Positions 34,157 to 46,933 of a DNA stretch of 64,000 bases are shown here, piece by piece. The stretch spans positions 12,947,335-13,011,334 of the forward strand of contig NC_088297.1 of assembly GCF_032854445.1 (NCBI RefSeq), written 5' to 3'. Every line of letters starts with the position of its first letter. Within the stretch, counting starts at the first letter, position 1. The DNA comes from Liolophura sinensis (taxonomy: Eukaryota > Mollusca > Polyplacophora > Chitonida > Chitonidae). The notes beneath the pieces are model-generated. The model saw nothing but the letters and a program-made list of their open reading frames with translations, was not told the DNA's origin and did not search any database. A program made the position numbers and the translations under genes.

Positions 34157-36105
34157 TACATACATGTCAGAAAACAGTATTGTCACAGATCTCATGCCAA
34201 AATAAACATAGTATTCAAATTACTAATCTCCTCTCTCGTCAGTGAACTTGTGATATTTTCGATTTTTTTTCTGTGATTTTTCTTTGTACATGTACAAGAA
34301 CAAACGTTCGTTTGTACTACAATGTGCTATAGTATGAAAGAGAGCATAATAAAGATTCATTCTCCTCACTCACTTCGTGATTTAGCATTAATTTTTATAG
34401 GTAACACGGTGAAACATTTGGGAAAGCGGTTAAATGTACCAGTAGTATGTATCAGTCTCCCATACATGGTGCAGTAGTTCTAACCTTTAATGGTCTTTTC
34501 TGTAACCAGGCTCATTAAAATGCTGCACACTTGCCTGTGCAGGTTTCTTTGATGAGGGTTGGTAAGGAAGTTGTGTTTTCGCAGTGTAAACCACTTAAAA
34601 GAACTCTGTTCCAACCTGTAGGATATAATAACGGGATTGTCTACATTTGTAATGCAATCCCATTCTAGAAAATTTTTCTTGATTCTCCCACTTTCAGCGA
34701 CTTTGAGATCTTGCATCTTGGCAGTAAACTGCTGTATTGTGTGTTTTGCATGCGGTTTGCTGACGACCACGTGCTTTCGACCGACATGGTACATGTTAGA
34801 CGTGGGAGAGTTTGGCAATAACTCGTTTAAGGTCCAGTTCCCTCCACCATAAAACTGACTGCTAACGTATTAAGTGACAAAGTGTTGAGTTCTGGGTTAA
34901 TGTAAAGTAGCAATGAAATAAATACATCTACAGTGAAAGAGTGAGGTAAAGTAGGGTAAGCGGCAAGCTGAAAACATGAGACCGATAATTTAAATCTTAA
35001 ATTGGGTATGAGTGCACCAGCATTGTCCTGTATAGGCCTATTCTTCTAAAAATACTGTGTAATTCTTCTAATGTTTAGAACTGATATTTGTAGAACTGAA
35101 AGCAAAGGATTACTGTAACATATCTCTCCCAGTATTTTGGAAAAGTAAAGATATGAACATATTGTTCATCAGATGGACTAACCGTGTGAAAAAAAAGAGA
35201 AACTAAATATTCCTATTATACAAATACATGTATATATATTGACTAAAAAGAGCAGACCAGTTGTCCCAAAAATTAGAAGAATTAGGGTGTTCGAAATTTT
35301 CTACACACGCTTTTGACGTGAAGTGTGGTTACGAGAACTGCGTTTATGTTACCTATAACTCTGCTTCAACCGTGTGCCATGGGCTGTATAAGTTGCCACG
35401 ATGGAAGCATTTAGATCCTACCTGCAGGAGGTAAAGATGCAATAGGCCGCATTTCACCGGTCACGTGTAACCTTGGAGTTGCCAACAATTACACTGTTAA
35501 TTGTCGCTGCTATGGTTTTTACTCTCCATGCTGTAGTCTTGTGTATTCTGTTCTGTCGACGTTGGGTGTCGAGTCATGTGGACTTTAGGTGTAGATGTTT
35601 ACTTACATCTTTTTGGTATCTTAATAAACTCAAAGAATAGACATCAATGCAGTATTTACTGTACGTGTCATAAAATTGCGCACCAAAAAGTGGATGTTTT
35701 ATAGGCAAAAAAGGGTTATGAAATATTACTTTTGGTGCTAAATGAAACTTTCCTGCATGGTTTTCGTCTTTTATACTTTGCAGAACACTTTTCTGAGGTA
35801 AATGTAACTATAAGGTTTGATTCAAAATGAGAAACTTAGTCTGTGGGCAAAAACGTAGGCCCTGAAAACACTTGTTCTGGCTTCTGGCTTAGTACTTTGA
35901 TATTTATTTCCTTCCTTTGTCTTTCTGGAATTACTTGTACAGGCTTCCTTTCATAGATTTATGCTACCAATGAAAAGTATACTTTCAAGTCGACACCGAA
36001 TTTTTTTTAATAAATGTGTTGATATGACATAAATACGCTGAATTACTGCATCTTTTGATGAGGTTATCTCCACCTTTTTTTATTTCGCTGCCTTCTGTTT
36101 TGCAG
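34157..36105 (+). other. intron, nothing recognised
   Basis: No supported exon. A short cysteine-containing open frame near 35300-35450 lacks an acceptor and a recognisable domain. Confidence 0.45.
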
Positions 36106-36596
36106 TCGGCACGGGGCTTTCTGTGGACTGCGGAGCGGGCGTGGCCAACATGTTCCTGTCACACACAGACGGGACCATGCAGCCGCTGTATTACAAAGCT
36201 CGCAATGAAGAGCTTGTGCGGCGGAAGATGATCCGAGCAGAGGTCCCGAACGCCGATTATCTTCCAAAGGCCTCAGTCAAGAATATCATTACGTGTGTGC
36301 GGACTTTTGAACGCTGGCTGAACGATGGCCCACACAATGAAATGAGGAAACTTTACCAAATTCAGCCTGAGGAACTTGATAACTACCTGGCCGAGTTCTA
36401 CGGAACTATCAAAACTCCGCAAGGCGCTGAGTATAAACTCCAGTCCAAGCTGTGTATTCGCTCCAACATTGACCGGTATTTAAGGGATAATCACTATCCA
36501 GCTTCAATTGTGTCATCTCCAGATTTTATAAAGAGTCGAAAGGCTTATAAAGAATGGGCGGCAGCCTCGAAACATGCGGAATATGTTGTACAATAA
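36106..36596 (+). CDS. terminal module C3: Crypton/ZMYM/QRICH1-type N-terminal domain exon
   Basis: The acceptor CTGTTTTGCAG precedes 36106. TC completes a Val codon after the constant G; 163 residues, stop at 36594-36596. The domain is more diverged than C1/C2 but aligns throughout: TFERWLNDGPHNEMRKLY, PEELDNYLAEFYGTIKTPQG, then IRSNIDRYLRDNHYPASIVS. Here the pattern NIDRYLR-x-x-x-YP is closer to vertebrate QRICH1/ZMYM than C1/C2 are. No catalytic domain. The stop codon overlaps an AATAAA (36592-36597). The final ten codons are the seed of a degenerate tandem repeat downstream. Confidence 0.85.
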
Positions 36597-37915
36597 AAGC
36601 GGATTAGAAAACTTACATGTTTATACAAGACGTCCAAATGGAGGAAGTATGATGTTTAGTATTTTCTCTGATATGCTGGTGACAATCAATACAGTTTTGT
36701 CAAGTATGCTATCATGTAGTGTGGAAACTTGTTTTTTATTGTCCCCCCAAAGAAACATGCAGAATGAGTTGTACACTAAAAAAAAATATGTAGTAACATG
36801 TGGAAGAAGGGACGTGTGTTAGTATTTTCTCTTATATAGGAAAACTTTGCTAGAAAATCATTTTCGATGAAGTGTGGTCAAGCATGCTGTCCTGTAGTCT
36901 GGAATTTTTGTACTCTGAGAGAATCATGCAGAATATGTGTAAAAGTGTAATACATGTAGAAGACGTCCAACGAAGAAAGTGTGCAAATACTAGTATTTAC
37001 TTAAATATGGGGAAACTTTCGCTAGCAGTCATTTTCCATACAGTTTAATCAAGTTCTGTGCTGTTCCGTAAGCTGGGAACATGCCTTTCATTGTATTCTC
37101 TCAGAGAAACATGCAGAATACGTTGTACTGGTACTCTAAAAGTGTAGTAGTTACACATGGAAGACACTCCAAGGAAGGAAGTGTGCTATTATTTTCTTAA
37201 ATATGTCAACACTTCTCTAGTGACACCAAGTTTCGATGCAGTTTAATTAAACATGCTGTCCCGTCTCCTAGGAAACCGTCTGTTATTGTACTCTCAAAGA
37301 AACGTGCACAATATATTGTACACTGAAAAAAAAAAAACAACAACAGCTAATTGGCCTAAACGGAGGAAGTGTGCTAGTATTTTCTGGTGACAGTCTCGAT
37401 ACAGTTTGTTCAAGCATGCTGTTCTGCATGTAGTCTGGGAACTTGCGTTTTGTTACACTATGGGAAAAACAGGAAGAATATGTTGTACACTAAAAAAAAA
37501 ACAGCTATATGTGGAAGGCGCCTTAATTGAGGAAGTGTGCTAGTATTTTCTGGTGACCTCTCGGTACAGTTTGGTCAAGCATTCTGTTACACTACCGGAG
37601 AAACATGCACAATATGTTGTAGCTACATGCATTAAGAAGGCGTCTGAGCAGAGGAAATGTGTTAGTATATTCCTAAATATGTGAAGACGAGAAAATAGGA
37701 GGTGTGGTCAGTCAGTGATGCTGTCCTGTAAACTGGAAACTTGCATTTTATTATACAATCAGAGGAACTTGCGGAATATGTTGTACACTAAACAAAATTA
37801 GTTACATTTATTAAGAAGGCACCTGAACAAAGGAGATGTGTTAAACATGAGGCACGTCTGGTCTCAAACATGCTTCCCTGGCTGCCCTGTGTAGTCTGGA
37901 AACATGGCTTGAACT
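36570..37915. repeat. eight-unit degenerate tandem repeat seeded by the 3' end of module C3
   Basis: Units of about 135-190 bp begin with versions of AACATGCGGAATATGTTGTA, at about 36570, 36751, 36922, 37107, 37300, 37465, 37600 and 37768. The first is the coding end of module C3. Shared inner blocks include GGAAGTGTGCTAGTATTTTC and CAAGCATGCTGTCC. Confidence 0.8.
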
Positions 37916-38275
37916 AGTGCCGTAAGCGAACACATGACCAAGACAGGCCCTTGTGTCAAATAGAAAATTTAACTGAATTAAGTGGCCCAAAAAATGATTG
38001 TAGAATAGATCATTTGTTTTTGCTTTTTTGTTTTCAATTATGGTTATATATCATTTTTATTTGTTTTGGGCAGGGGTGGTGTAGAAAGATGCATTTTCCT
38101 TTTTTTGTTGTTGGAAAAATTTGAATTGAATTGGGTATGGCACTGTTTAATTTGATAAAGCTTGCATTGTGTTTTCAATTTTGATAAACCCTGCAGTGGG
38201 TTTAATTTTGATGAATCATGCATCGTGTTTAATTATAGAAAGCCAGTATCCCATTAATTGTGTTAGAATGACTGA

Positions 38276-38515
38276 ATGAATACTTGAGGTTTAACGTCGT
38301 ACTTAATAATTTATCAGTCATATGACCACGAGGAGTCATTAGTTATGTGTACATATGACACGTTTTCTTGTGGCAGGGCGAGTTTCCTTGCTATAACCTC
38401 TCAGTGCTGAGCGCCAAGCGAGGCAGCACGTCTTTGATATGACTCGAGCCGAGTTTGATCCCGGGTCTCCCGACTTCGAGACGGACGCTGTCTAACCATT
38501 AGGCCGTCGAAGCGG
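38276..38515 (-). mobile_element. SINE-B copy with tRNA-like head
   Basis: Left end TTGAGGTTTAACGTCG; right end on the minus strand is tRNA-like with box A GCCTAATGGTTAGACAGC and box B GGGATCAAACTCG. The head differs from that of the copy at 4856-5150, so these are different subfamilies. Confidence 0.75.
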
Positions 38516-39116
38516 AGAAATTGCGCCTGATAATTGATGGAAGTTGTGTTCTATTTGGTTAAACATTTTAATTGTGCCTGCATAATGTTCAATTTCAGTT
38601 TCACGATTTGTGTTTCAATATATGAAACATCAAATTTGTTTAATTTGGTATAAATATGCAATGTTTTATTTGATAAAACATTAAGTGTGTTTAAATATAT
38701 AAGACTTATATTGGGCTTAATTTGGTTAAGGACAGAAGATACTTTTTTGCACGAACGTTTGAACTTAGCAAACAACGCTCTGTCGAGGCACTGTGTATTT
38801 TTTATCACATCAGGCATGATGTGGGGCCCTTGGTGACAAGAAGTTGTCAACAAAGTTCATGTGTCCATTTGCTCAGTCAGACTTTCTTTGGAGGCCATTT
38901 GTCTGACACTCCATTTTCCTCCTTCCATAAAACTGGCCGCCATTGAATAAGGGGAAAATTGTTCACTACTGTACAACGAAATATACAAAGTAAATAAATA
39001 AATAAGTTGCATAGTGACACCTCCAAGTTGGCGGAAGCTCAGATTAAAATTAAAACTTTTGTAGTACTATACTGGCTGTGGGCTATATGATGTAATAGGT
39101 TTGTCATCTAAGACAT

Positions 39117-39770
39117 ATGTGTCATCTGGGACATGTGTGCTGTCTGGAACAAGTGCTATGGGGGACATGTGTGTCAACTAGAACAAGTGTGCTATCTGGG
39201 ACATGTGTGTCAACTAGAACAAGTGTGCTATCTGAGACATGTGTGTCCACTAGAACAAGTGTGCTATCTGGGACATGTGTACCATCTAGAACAAGTGTGC
39301 TGTCTGGGACGTGTGTCAACTAGAACAAGTGTGCTATCAGGGACATGTGTGTCAACTAGAACAAGTGTGCTATCTGGGACATGTGTGTCAACTAGAACAA
39401 GTGTGCTATCTGGGACACGTGTGTCAACTAGAACAAGTGTGCTATCTGGGACATGTGTATCATCTAGAACAAGTGTGCTATCTGGGACATGTGTACCACC
39501 TAGAACAAGTGTGCTATCAGGGACATGTGTGTCAACTAGAACAAGTGTGCTATCTGGGACATGTGTGTCAACTAGAACAAGTGTGCTATCTGGGACATTG
39601 TCATCTAGAACAAGTGTGCTATCTGGGACGTGTATCATCTAGAACAAGTGTGCTATCTGGGACACGTGTGCCATCTAGAACAAGTGTGCTGTCTGGGACA
39701 TGTGTACCATCTAGAACAAGTGTGCTGTCTGGGACGTGTGTGCCATCTAGAACAAGTATGCCATCTGGAA
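39117..39770. repeat. 36-bp minisatellite, about 18 copies
   Basis: Unit of 36 bp containing CTAGAACAAGTGTGCTATCT and GGGACATGTGTGTCAA. The unit is a multiple of three, giving open frames on both strands that I do not regard as genes. Confidence 0.92.
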
Positions 39771-41568
39771 CATCTGCATACTTCTTTAACTGGAAACTTT
39801 GATAATAAATTCGGACTAGAATTCCCTTCAATCCAGTGTTTTTATTCTCAGGAATGTGTATTGTCGCAGAGAAATGAAACCTTGAATTAAATGTTTGTTT
39901 GAGTGCCAAAAGTAATATTTTGTGATATTTGTATCTATCTGGTAGGAACACATTTATCCAGAGAATCACACGTGCAGATGTAAATAATAGAGAAATTATT
40001 TGCCTTGCTGTCACACGAGGACCATCTGGCTCAAATAGAAGCTGCCTTGCACGAGGAATGGCAGCGATTTCCCTTCAGAGTATCAGGGGGCTGACAGGCG
40101 GTATGAGGAGAAGAGTTCAGGCTGTCATTTAGGCTAACGACGGATACACCCGATATTGACCTAAAACGCTTTAAGAGATACCAAATGACCAAATACCGCC
40201 ATGCTGCATGTTACGTAAGATCCGCATTCCGTTATGGGAAATCATGAACAGTTAACTGGTCAGTTCAAATGAATGTAATGGTCAAGTTACCCTCTAAGTC
40301 AAGATTAAATGAATTCGCTTAAATTTCTATTTCTAAAATAGGTTGCTCTCACTTAAAGACTTCGTGAGAAAGCTGTTAATCGTAGCTCAATACGTTCAAC
40401 GGCATCTCAAAAATATTTGGAATCACCGGCCTGAAATACACCGAAAATTCATCCGTTATATCCAAATTGAAATCCTTTTACGACATCATATATTTGACCA
40501 TGCAATAGGGAGCGTGTAAAGTTTTAATGTCTTTGTCAGTGTTTGTGCATGTAACTGATATTTCTCTACATGCATGTCAAATATTCAGATGTACCCGTCC
40601 ACTGGTGTTTGAGAAAATGGTTAAAGGTCTGACTTGAAATCCAATATGGCCTCCAAACTACGTGACCAAGAAAAACAAACTTTAAAAGCCATTAAGATAA
40701 TACCCGCGAGTATTTGGTGGCTAGATTTCAAACAGCTGCGATTTGTAATTTTCTAGAGAAAATGACAAAAAGTAATGACCGAAAAAAAAAAAACCCGAAA
40801 TATTCCGAGTAAGAACAAGAGATTTCCAGCTTCAGCTTGTGACCTGATTATTTACGGGTCTTTTGCCTTTTTCTGACAGCATTTGAATCGACTTTGTTAG
40901 TTTCCCCTGTCTGAAAGCTTGCTGGAAGAAAGGGCATAAAATAATAGAAATGATCACCGCCGACTGTAAGTATGTCCAACCACAGTTTCGAAGACTTTCC
41001 CAGGAGGAGTTTTCACAAATTTCTTTGACATTGTTTTTCAGTTCTTTGCATGTTAATGAAATCTGTCGCCTTTGTTTATATCAACTCCCAGCGTTACTAA
41101 AAGAGCTGTGAAAGTGACAGGCGTTAGTTCTTGTAGGCTTTTAACATTCACGCTGTACCTTGATTTGGCACAAAAAGACAGTTGTTGTGTTAATTCACAG
41201 ATTGCGGATTTATTTTCGACTCGATGTCTTGCACGCATGAGTTGCCTTTTTGTGTAATCAGTATTCTTTATGGCTGTGAAACCCACTTCACCATTTGCGA
41301 TAGCATCGTACCAGTAGCATCGTTCAAGAATTTTCAAGCATCTCGGACACACTCTCCATTTTAAAAGTGACCAAGAACTGGAGGAGTGCTGCAGTCTTCA
41401 GAACATCCAGCCTAACAACATTTGTCACGTGTTGGTTACTTGGTTACAATATACCTGTTTCCAAATTTAATTATAACTTATCTTGGTATTTTTATGTTTC
41501 ACGTGCACACATATTGACAAATGAAAATGTTCCCGATCTAGCATTTACTTGTATTTTGTTGGTTTCAG
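39771..41568 (+). other. intron, nothing recognised
   Basis: No supported exon. A 99-codon open frame on the minus strand (41053-41352) shows no domain or splice context. Confidence 0.45.
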
Positions 41569-41834
41569 ATCCGGCCAAAGTTTACCACTCGTGTGACGTG
41601 TGTAATCAAAAATTCACATTCAAACGTAATCTGCGACGTCACATGCTCATGCACGATCCGATGATGTCATGGAAAGTTTTCAACTGTGACGTATGCGGGA
41701 AGGTTTTCACGCGCTCGGATAAATACAAGCAACACGTGAGGTCCAAACATGGACATCTACAAAACGCGATGCTTCAGTCGAAGAATGTGCAAGTGTCGGA
41801 TTCTGGTGCTAAACAATCGGAACCGTTGTTTTAG
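41569..41834 (+). CDS. terminal module Z1: two C2H2 zinc fingers
   Basis: The acceptor GTTGGTTTCAG precedes 41569. AT completes an Asp codon after the constant G; 88 residues, stop at 41832-41834. Finger 1 is CDVCNQKFTFKRNLRRHMLMH (C-x2-C-x12-H-x3-H written as one motif of 21; core FTFKRNLRRH). Finger 2 has CDVCGKVFTRSDKYKQH with H-x4-H spacing (HVRSKH). Between them is a short DP-containing linker. Helix positions -1/+3/+6 are F/N/R and R/K/Q. A polar 30-residue tail follows. Role: sequence-specific DNA binding in the nucleus as the C-terminus of one isoform. Confidence 0.9.
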
Positions 41835-42236
41835 AGCGCAGTTAAAGATGTCCTGACAGAATTTCCTCTTATGATAGACGCTACGAAAGCATGTGCGGCA
41901 CACCTCCAAATAGGATCAACTCAAACACATGCGGCCATTGTTGAGATGGCCTCCATGTCATTTTAATACACGGCCATCTTTAATAGTTTCTCAAAAAGTA
42001 CTGGCAGTTCACGTGAAGAGTGACGTCACATGATGTATCACTTCAACGTCTTTCTTTAGGCCCAGGACAAATTGTCCAATGAAGATGGAAGTTTTCCACT
42101 CTTTCCTGTAACCGTGTTGCATTACGAGACACTTGTACAAACTTTGGTGAATTCGTGGGCAAACAAAGTCTACCTGTTTAAGGATTAAGTTTTGCTTATT
42201 TAACATGGATTATAAAATCCGCTGTGACTTAGTAGT
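41835..42236 (+). other. intergenic or intronic, nothing recognised
   Basis: Sequence after module Z1; 3' UTR of that isoform would lie here. No clear AATAAA was picked out. Confidence 0.4.
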
Positions 42237-42465
42237 ATAGTGCTAGTGCAGCACAGTGACCCATGAGCCCAGGAGCACCTCAACAATGCCGTCGCTGTGA
42301 GTTTTAGTCCAGCGCGTGCTGGCTTCCTCTCCCGTCATACGCGGATGGCTGTAGGTTTCCTCCAGACTCTTACCATAATGCTGGCATTGCCGTATAAGTG
42401 AAATATTCTTAAGTACGGCGTAAAACACCAATCAAATAAACAAATAAATAAATAAATAAATAAAA
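42237..42465 (+). mobile_element. SINE-A copy
   Basis: Degenerate tRNA-like head, shortened body, and an intact tail ending in six AAAT units. Confidence 0.85.
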
Positions 42466-42991
42466 TTGATAAGATGTAGGTCATTTATATTTACATGTAT
42501 ATCGTTATAGCAGGTCAGTTTTTGTGATTTATATTTCTCGTATATCTTGGGAAAAAACAAACAGAGCAAAAGCCATGGAAGCGATAGGTTACATTGAGCA
42601 TATTAGAACACTTGTGGTTGGTGCATATCTTTTCGTCTATTGAACATTTAAAAGTGTGTATATTATGGTATGAATATATCTGAGTATATGTGAATGATAT
42701 GCTGCATGATTATTAAAAACAGTGATTGATTTGGGGGGTGGGGTGGGGGGGTGGACATTTATACTCACAGTCTGTGATTTTAACTCATTTTGTTTTATCT
42801 GCCTGAACTGAACATATTAGAAAATAATTTCACGAAGGAAATTATTTCTTGCTTTATTGTGATGTGGTATGAAGTGTCTGACTGACTGAACAGTCACAAC
42901 TGCGCATGCCACTTTCAAATTTGTATGCGATATCATTGAACAGCATGTTGTAACTGGGCGTGATGGTGACAGTGTATTTAATAGGCGATGA

Positions 42992-43385
42992 AGACGAGAG
43001 TACGTTTCTTTTTTTGATATAATAGTTCGAGAGTACGTTTTTCGGATGTAATAGTTCGAGAGTACGTTTTTTGGATGTAATAGTTCGAGAGTACATTTTT
43101 TGGATGTAATAGTTCGAGAGTACTTTTTTGGATGTAATAGTTCGAGAGTACGTTTTTTGGATGTAATAGTTCGAGAGTACGTTTTTTGGATATAATAGTT
43201 CGAGAGTACGTTTTTTTTTGATATAATAGTTCGAGAGTACGTTTTTTTTTTGGATATAATAGTTCGAGAGTACGTTTTTTGGATGTAATAGTTCGAGAGT
43301 ACGTTTTTTGGATGTAATAGTTCGAGAGTACGTTTTCTGGATGTAATAGTTCGAGAGTACGTTTTTTGGATGTAATAGTACAGAA
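42992..43385. repeat. 29-bp minisatellite, about 13 copies
   Basis: Unit of about 29 bp containing TAATAGTTCGAGAGTACG followed by a T run of variable length and GGATG. The slippage-prone T runs change the frame between units. Confidence 0.9.
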
Positions 43386-43673
43386 GTATGTTTAGAGCAG
43401 TATTCACATGAAGGATTTACGTTCCCGCCTAAAGTAATTTAGACCAAAGCTATGTAGCATATTGTTCATTCTTGCTCTGACGATGACGATTTGTTGGCAA
43501 ACTAGTACTGCAGTAAGCCTCTACACTCAAAACAGTATGACACTTGGCATATTTAGGAAACATGCAAATTTTCCAACTATAGACAATGTGCAGTAACTTA
43601 TAGATACACTATTCCCACAAACTCGGGATCAATATGGCGCCTTAGCCTCAGATCTCATCGCTGTTCTTTTGTA

Positions 43674-43935
43674 ATACACTGGAAAAAAATCTGTTGGATT
43701 TAAAACAAAGTCTGTCGCCTGATGGATGATGATAGAATGTAATCTGTTATTATGAGGCAATGTTCTGTCACATTCAACAGAATATTCTGTTAGTCTAATC
43801 TTTATGTTGAAATAATAGAATATGTGTTATATTTAGCAGAATAATCTGCTGTAATAGCAGAACACATTCTACCATCTCTCAGACAATATTCTTTGTGTTA
43901 AATTTAAGATATTAGTTTTTGGGTGTATTACAAAA
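43674..43935. mobile_element. MITE related to the one at 287-660
   Basis: The ends pair perfectly as TTTTGTAATACAC and GTGTATTACAAAA, then continue as imperfect inverted repeats with TCTGTT-rich interior. Right after it, the segment GGACAGGAGTCAGTCTGGTT occurs twice (about 43938 and 44084) around a partial second copy of the interior. Confidence 0.65.
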
Positions 43936-44884
43936 GGACAGGAGTCAGTCTGGTTTGGACCCGTGGCTAAGACGCCATACTGTTCCCAATATTCTGTTAG
44001 TCTAATCTTTATGTTGAAATAATAGAATATGTGTTATATTTAGCAAAATAATCAGCTGCAATAGCAGAACACATTCATACGAAAGGACAGGAGTCAGTCT
44101 GGTTTGGACCCGTGGCTAAGACGCCATGATGATCCTAATGTTCCTGTAATAATGTATCAATAGGTGTTCTTGCACTATGCGTAGAATGTTCGTATTCATG
44201 CTTCCAAAATATGCCACCTGTCACGCCCACGCCATTGCTCTGGTTTTGAACTTTATATTGTTGTATTTTATGTAATGCTTCACGTCTTAACTTACTACCC
44301 TCACGGGAGCCGTGATCTAGACGAGAGACACAAAAACCTTATTCGAGTTCCAGTCCAACTCTTGATTGTTAAGATGTGTCTGAATGTCATGTGATTTTGA
44401 AATTGGATAATGTTGTTGGCTCCTCAAAAGCTGTGATCGTTTTTCCTTCCACCCACTTTTCCAAGCACAGGCAAAAAAAAGGAGCTCATAAGTGTTGGAA
44501 TGTGATAAAACACCACGCGACAACACGTCGTTCACCACAGGAATCAGTGGATTGTCGCCCGTGGGCCAAATTTGCAATCTAAGCCATTAAGTCAGAATGC
44601 TTGAAAAAGCATGCGTGGTAGAACTTATTTGGCGATGTTTGAATTTTGACAGCTTTTAAATGACGGCATCGATGGTGGTCAAATAACGAATTTCTTGAGC
44701 CACGTCTTCCATACTGGTCAGAAAGTAAATCTCAAAATGAAAATATAAAGCAAATTTTTTTAGGTTGGGATTGTTTTAAAGATGTTATTTCAACAACTGT
44801 TGAAATGCTTGTCTTTCACAAGAGATGTGTTAATCCCTTCACTGTTCTCTGGGCTTTGGTAAAAAGCGGAGCACAGTGCTCTAA

Positions 44885-45320
44885 GGGCGTCTTTATGGAT
44901 GTTAAGGTGGCGCTCGCTGGACTGTTAAAGTGACGCTCGTGTGACTGTTAAGGTGGTGTTCGTACAACCGTTAAATTAGGACTTAAGTAGGCGCTCGTAG
45001 CTGTTAAGGTAGCGTTCGTATAACTGAGGGAAGTTAAGGTGGCGCTCGTAGCTGTGAAGGTCGTGCTCGTATCGGACCGTTAACTTCGCGCTCTAAGGAC
45101 TGTTAAGTTGGCGTTCTTAGGGCCGTTAAGATGCCGTTCTTAGGGTTGTTAAGTTGCCGTTCTTAGGGCCGTTAAATTAGCGCTCATAGTACTGTAAAGG
45201 TGGCGCTCGTGGCTGTAAAAGTGGCGCTCGTAGTTGTTAATTTGGCGCTCGTAGGGCTGCTAAAGTAGCCTTCGTAAGAATGTTAAGATGGTGCTAGTAG
45301 GCTGTTGAGATGGCCCGCGT
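44885..45320. repeat. degenerate repeat of about 22 bp
   Basis: About 19 irregular units of the type GTTAAGGTGGCGCTCGTAG with variable spacing. Confidence 0.7.
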
Positions 45321-45404
45321 AGGATTGTGTATATCTGTACATCACATGTGGGAAAGTTCGTCAGTAACTTGCCAATCTTTTGTGGTTTGTTCCCTGTACT
45401 CCAC

Positions 45405-45472
45405 CAGTAAAACTGACTGCCATCGCATAAGTCGAAATTCCTGAGTATGGCATTAACCAACATTAAATAAAT
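45405..45472 (+). mobile_element. SINE-A-like tail fragment
   Basis: Diverged tail, reading CATAAGTCGAAATTCCTGAG and ending in AAATAAATAAAT. Confidence 0.5.
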
Positions 45473-45889
45473 AAATGCACCCAAACGTATCGATGTCATG
45501 CACAGGGAAGGGATGCGTGGACTGAAGTATATTGTCGAAGTCAGTGATTACTTGTTTACGGATTGGTCCTTATTAGAAACATCATTAGGGAGTTATTCGT
45601 TATTTATTTTTTTTCTGGGGTCCATGTTTAGACACTGTTCTGAAGAAATAAAATGACTTATACAACCAAAATCAGGTGTATGAGAGAACTATATATTACA
45701 GGATCGTATTTTTTTTAACCTTTTAAAACTTTTTGCGTCACGTTGTGTGTCAAAGCATGACGAAAGTTTCGTTAATTTATTATAAGGCGTATAGTAATGG
45801 ACGCTCTGAATTTTTCTTCCTGCCGTGCTGGCTCTCTGTTGTATATCTAGTGGATGCTGCATGTTGTATAGACACGTGCATAAATTCAT

Positions 45890-45962
45890 TTACTTGGTTG
45901 GTATCTTACGCCGCATGTTCAAGAATATTTACCTTATACGACGGAGGCCAGCATATAGACAT
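45890..45962 (-). mobile_element. SINE-A tail fragment
   Basis: Diverged inverted tail with TATACGACGGAGGCCAGCAT. Confidence 0.5.
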
Positions 45963-46637
45963 GCGCATAGAACAAAAATAAATACGTGGTAGATATCAGT
46001 ATATATATTGCAGTTACATGTACGAGAGGCTGCCAAGAATCGGCGAAAGAGATTTTGGGCGAGGCATCGAGATCGTTGTCGAATATCTATACAATGTTTC
46101 CATGTTTCACTAAAACGACGAAATTGCACAGGCATTAAAATGAAAGAAAAGGCAAGAATTTTTTTTTTTTTGAAATATACTATTATGTACCTAAAACTAT
46201 ACCTTTATTGCCTTTTTTCTTGACTGAATATAATGCAGTTAGACGGTGTGTTACTTGGTCCCATTTACATGTCAGTGACGTCACAATGGCCTTTTTATTC
46301 TAAATACCGCGTTAATGCTACGACAGCTCAGTTATGATAATGAATCGACTTTGAACAAGTAAACGCCATAAGCGATATAGCAATGTGCAAAACTCGACAT
46401 CATTGGCAGCCAGCACTGTCATTGCAGTACAAAACTCACGTTAGAATTGAAGCATTTAACTAAATGTTGTTCAGTCAGATGGAAAAAAAAATGAAAATAG
46501 TTTTCAATGGACTTCCTGCTGCAGCTTATTTATTTTGGGTGTTTTCCTTTCACATTAACAGTTAGTGTGAATCTTCCGGCAAATGTGGATGCGCCCATGA
46601 ATATCTCCTCATTGAATATCAGACATTTAATCACGCA

Positions 46638-46726
46638 TCATATTTCTCTTTGTTTTTTGTTTTTGTTGTTGTTGTTTTTGTTGTTGTTGTTTTGTTTTTG
46701 TTGTTTTTTTTTTGGGGGGGGGGGGC
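46638..46726. repeat. (TTG/TTTTG)n low-complexity followed by a poly-G run
   Basis: GTTGTT-rich tract ending in eleven G residues immediately before a SINE-A head. Confidence 0.85.
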
Positions 46727-46933
46727 GTGGCTCAATTGGTTAGCGCGCTAACACAGCGTAATGGCCCTGGAGCCTCGCACCAATGCGGTCACTGCGAGTT
46801 CAAGTCCAGCTCATGCTGGCTTCCTCTCCTACCGTATGTGGGGAGGTCTGCAAGAGACTTGCGGATGGTCGTGGGTTTCCCCTTGGGCTCTGCCCGGTTT
46901 CCTCCCACCATAATGCTGGCCGCCGTCGTATAA

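Noticed and set aside
34480..34818. 112-codon minus-strand frame
   Set aside because: No recognisable domain, no phase-1 acceptor at its start, and situated in non-coding intron sequence of the plus-strand gene.
35290..35450. Short cysteine-containing frame (KCGYENCVYVTYNS) considered as another zinc-binding module
   Set aside because: The cysteine and histidine spacing does not match C2H2 fingers and no acceptor in phase 1 precedes it.
39117..39770. Regular direct repeats that might suggest a CRISPR array
   Set aside because: Units are contiguous with no unique spacers, the sequence is eukaryotic and no cas genes exist. It is a minisatellite. The same applies to 10156-10737, 42992-43385 and 49643-50175.
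41053..41352. 99-codon minus-strand frame beginning MCPRCLK
   Set aside because: One CxxC only, no His ligands at finger spacing, no splice context.
46716..46727. Run of eleven G residues
   Set aside because: Homopolymer next to a TTG-rich tract. It may be partly a sequencing artefact, so nothing was built on it.
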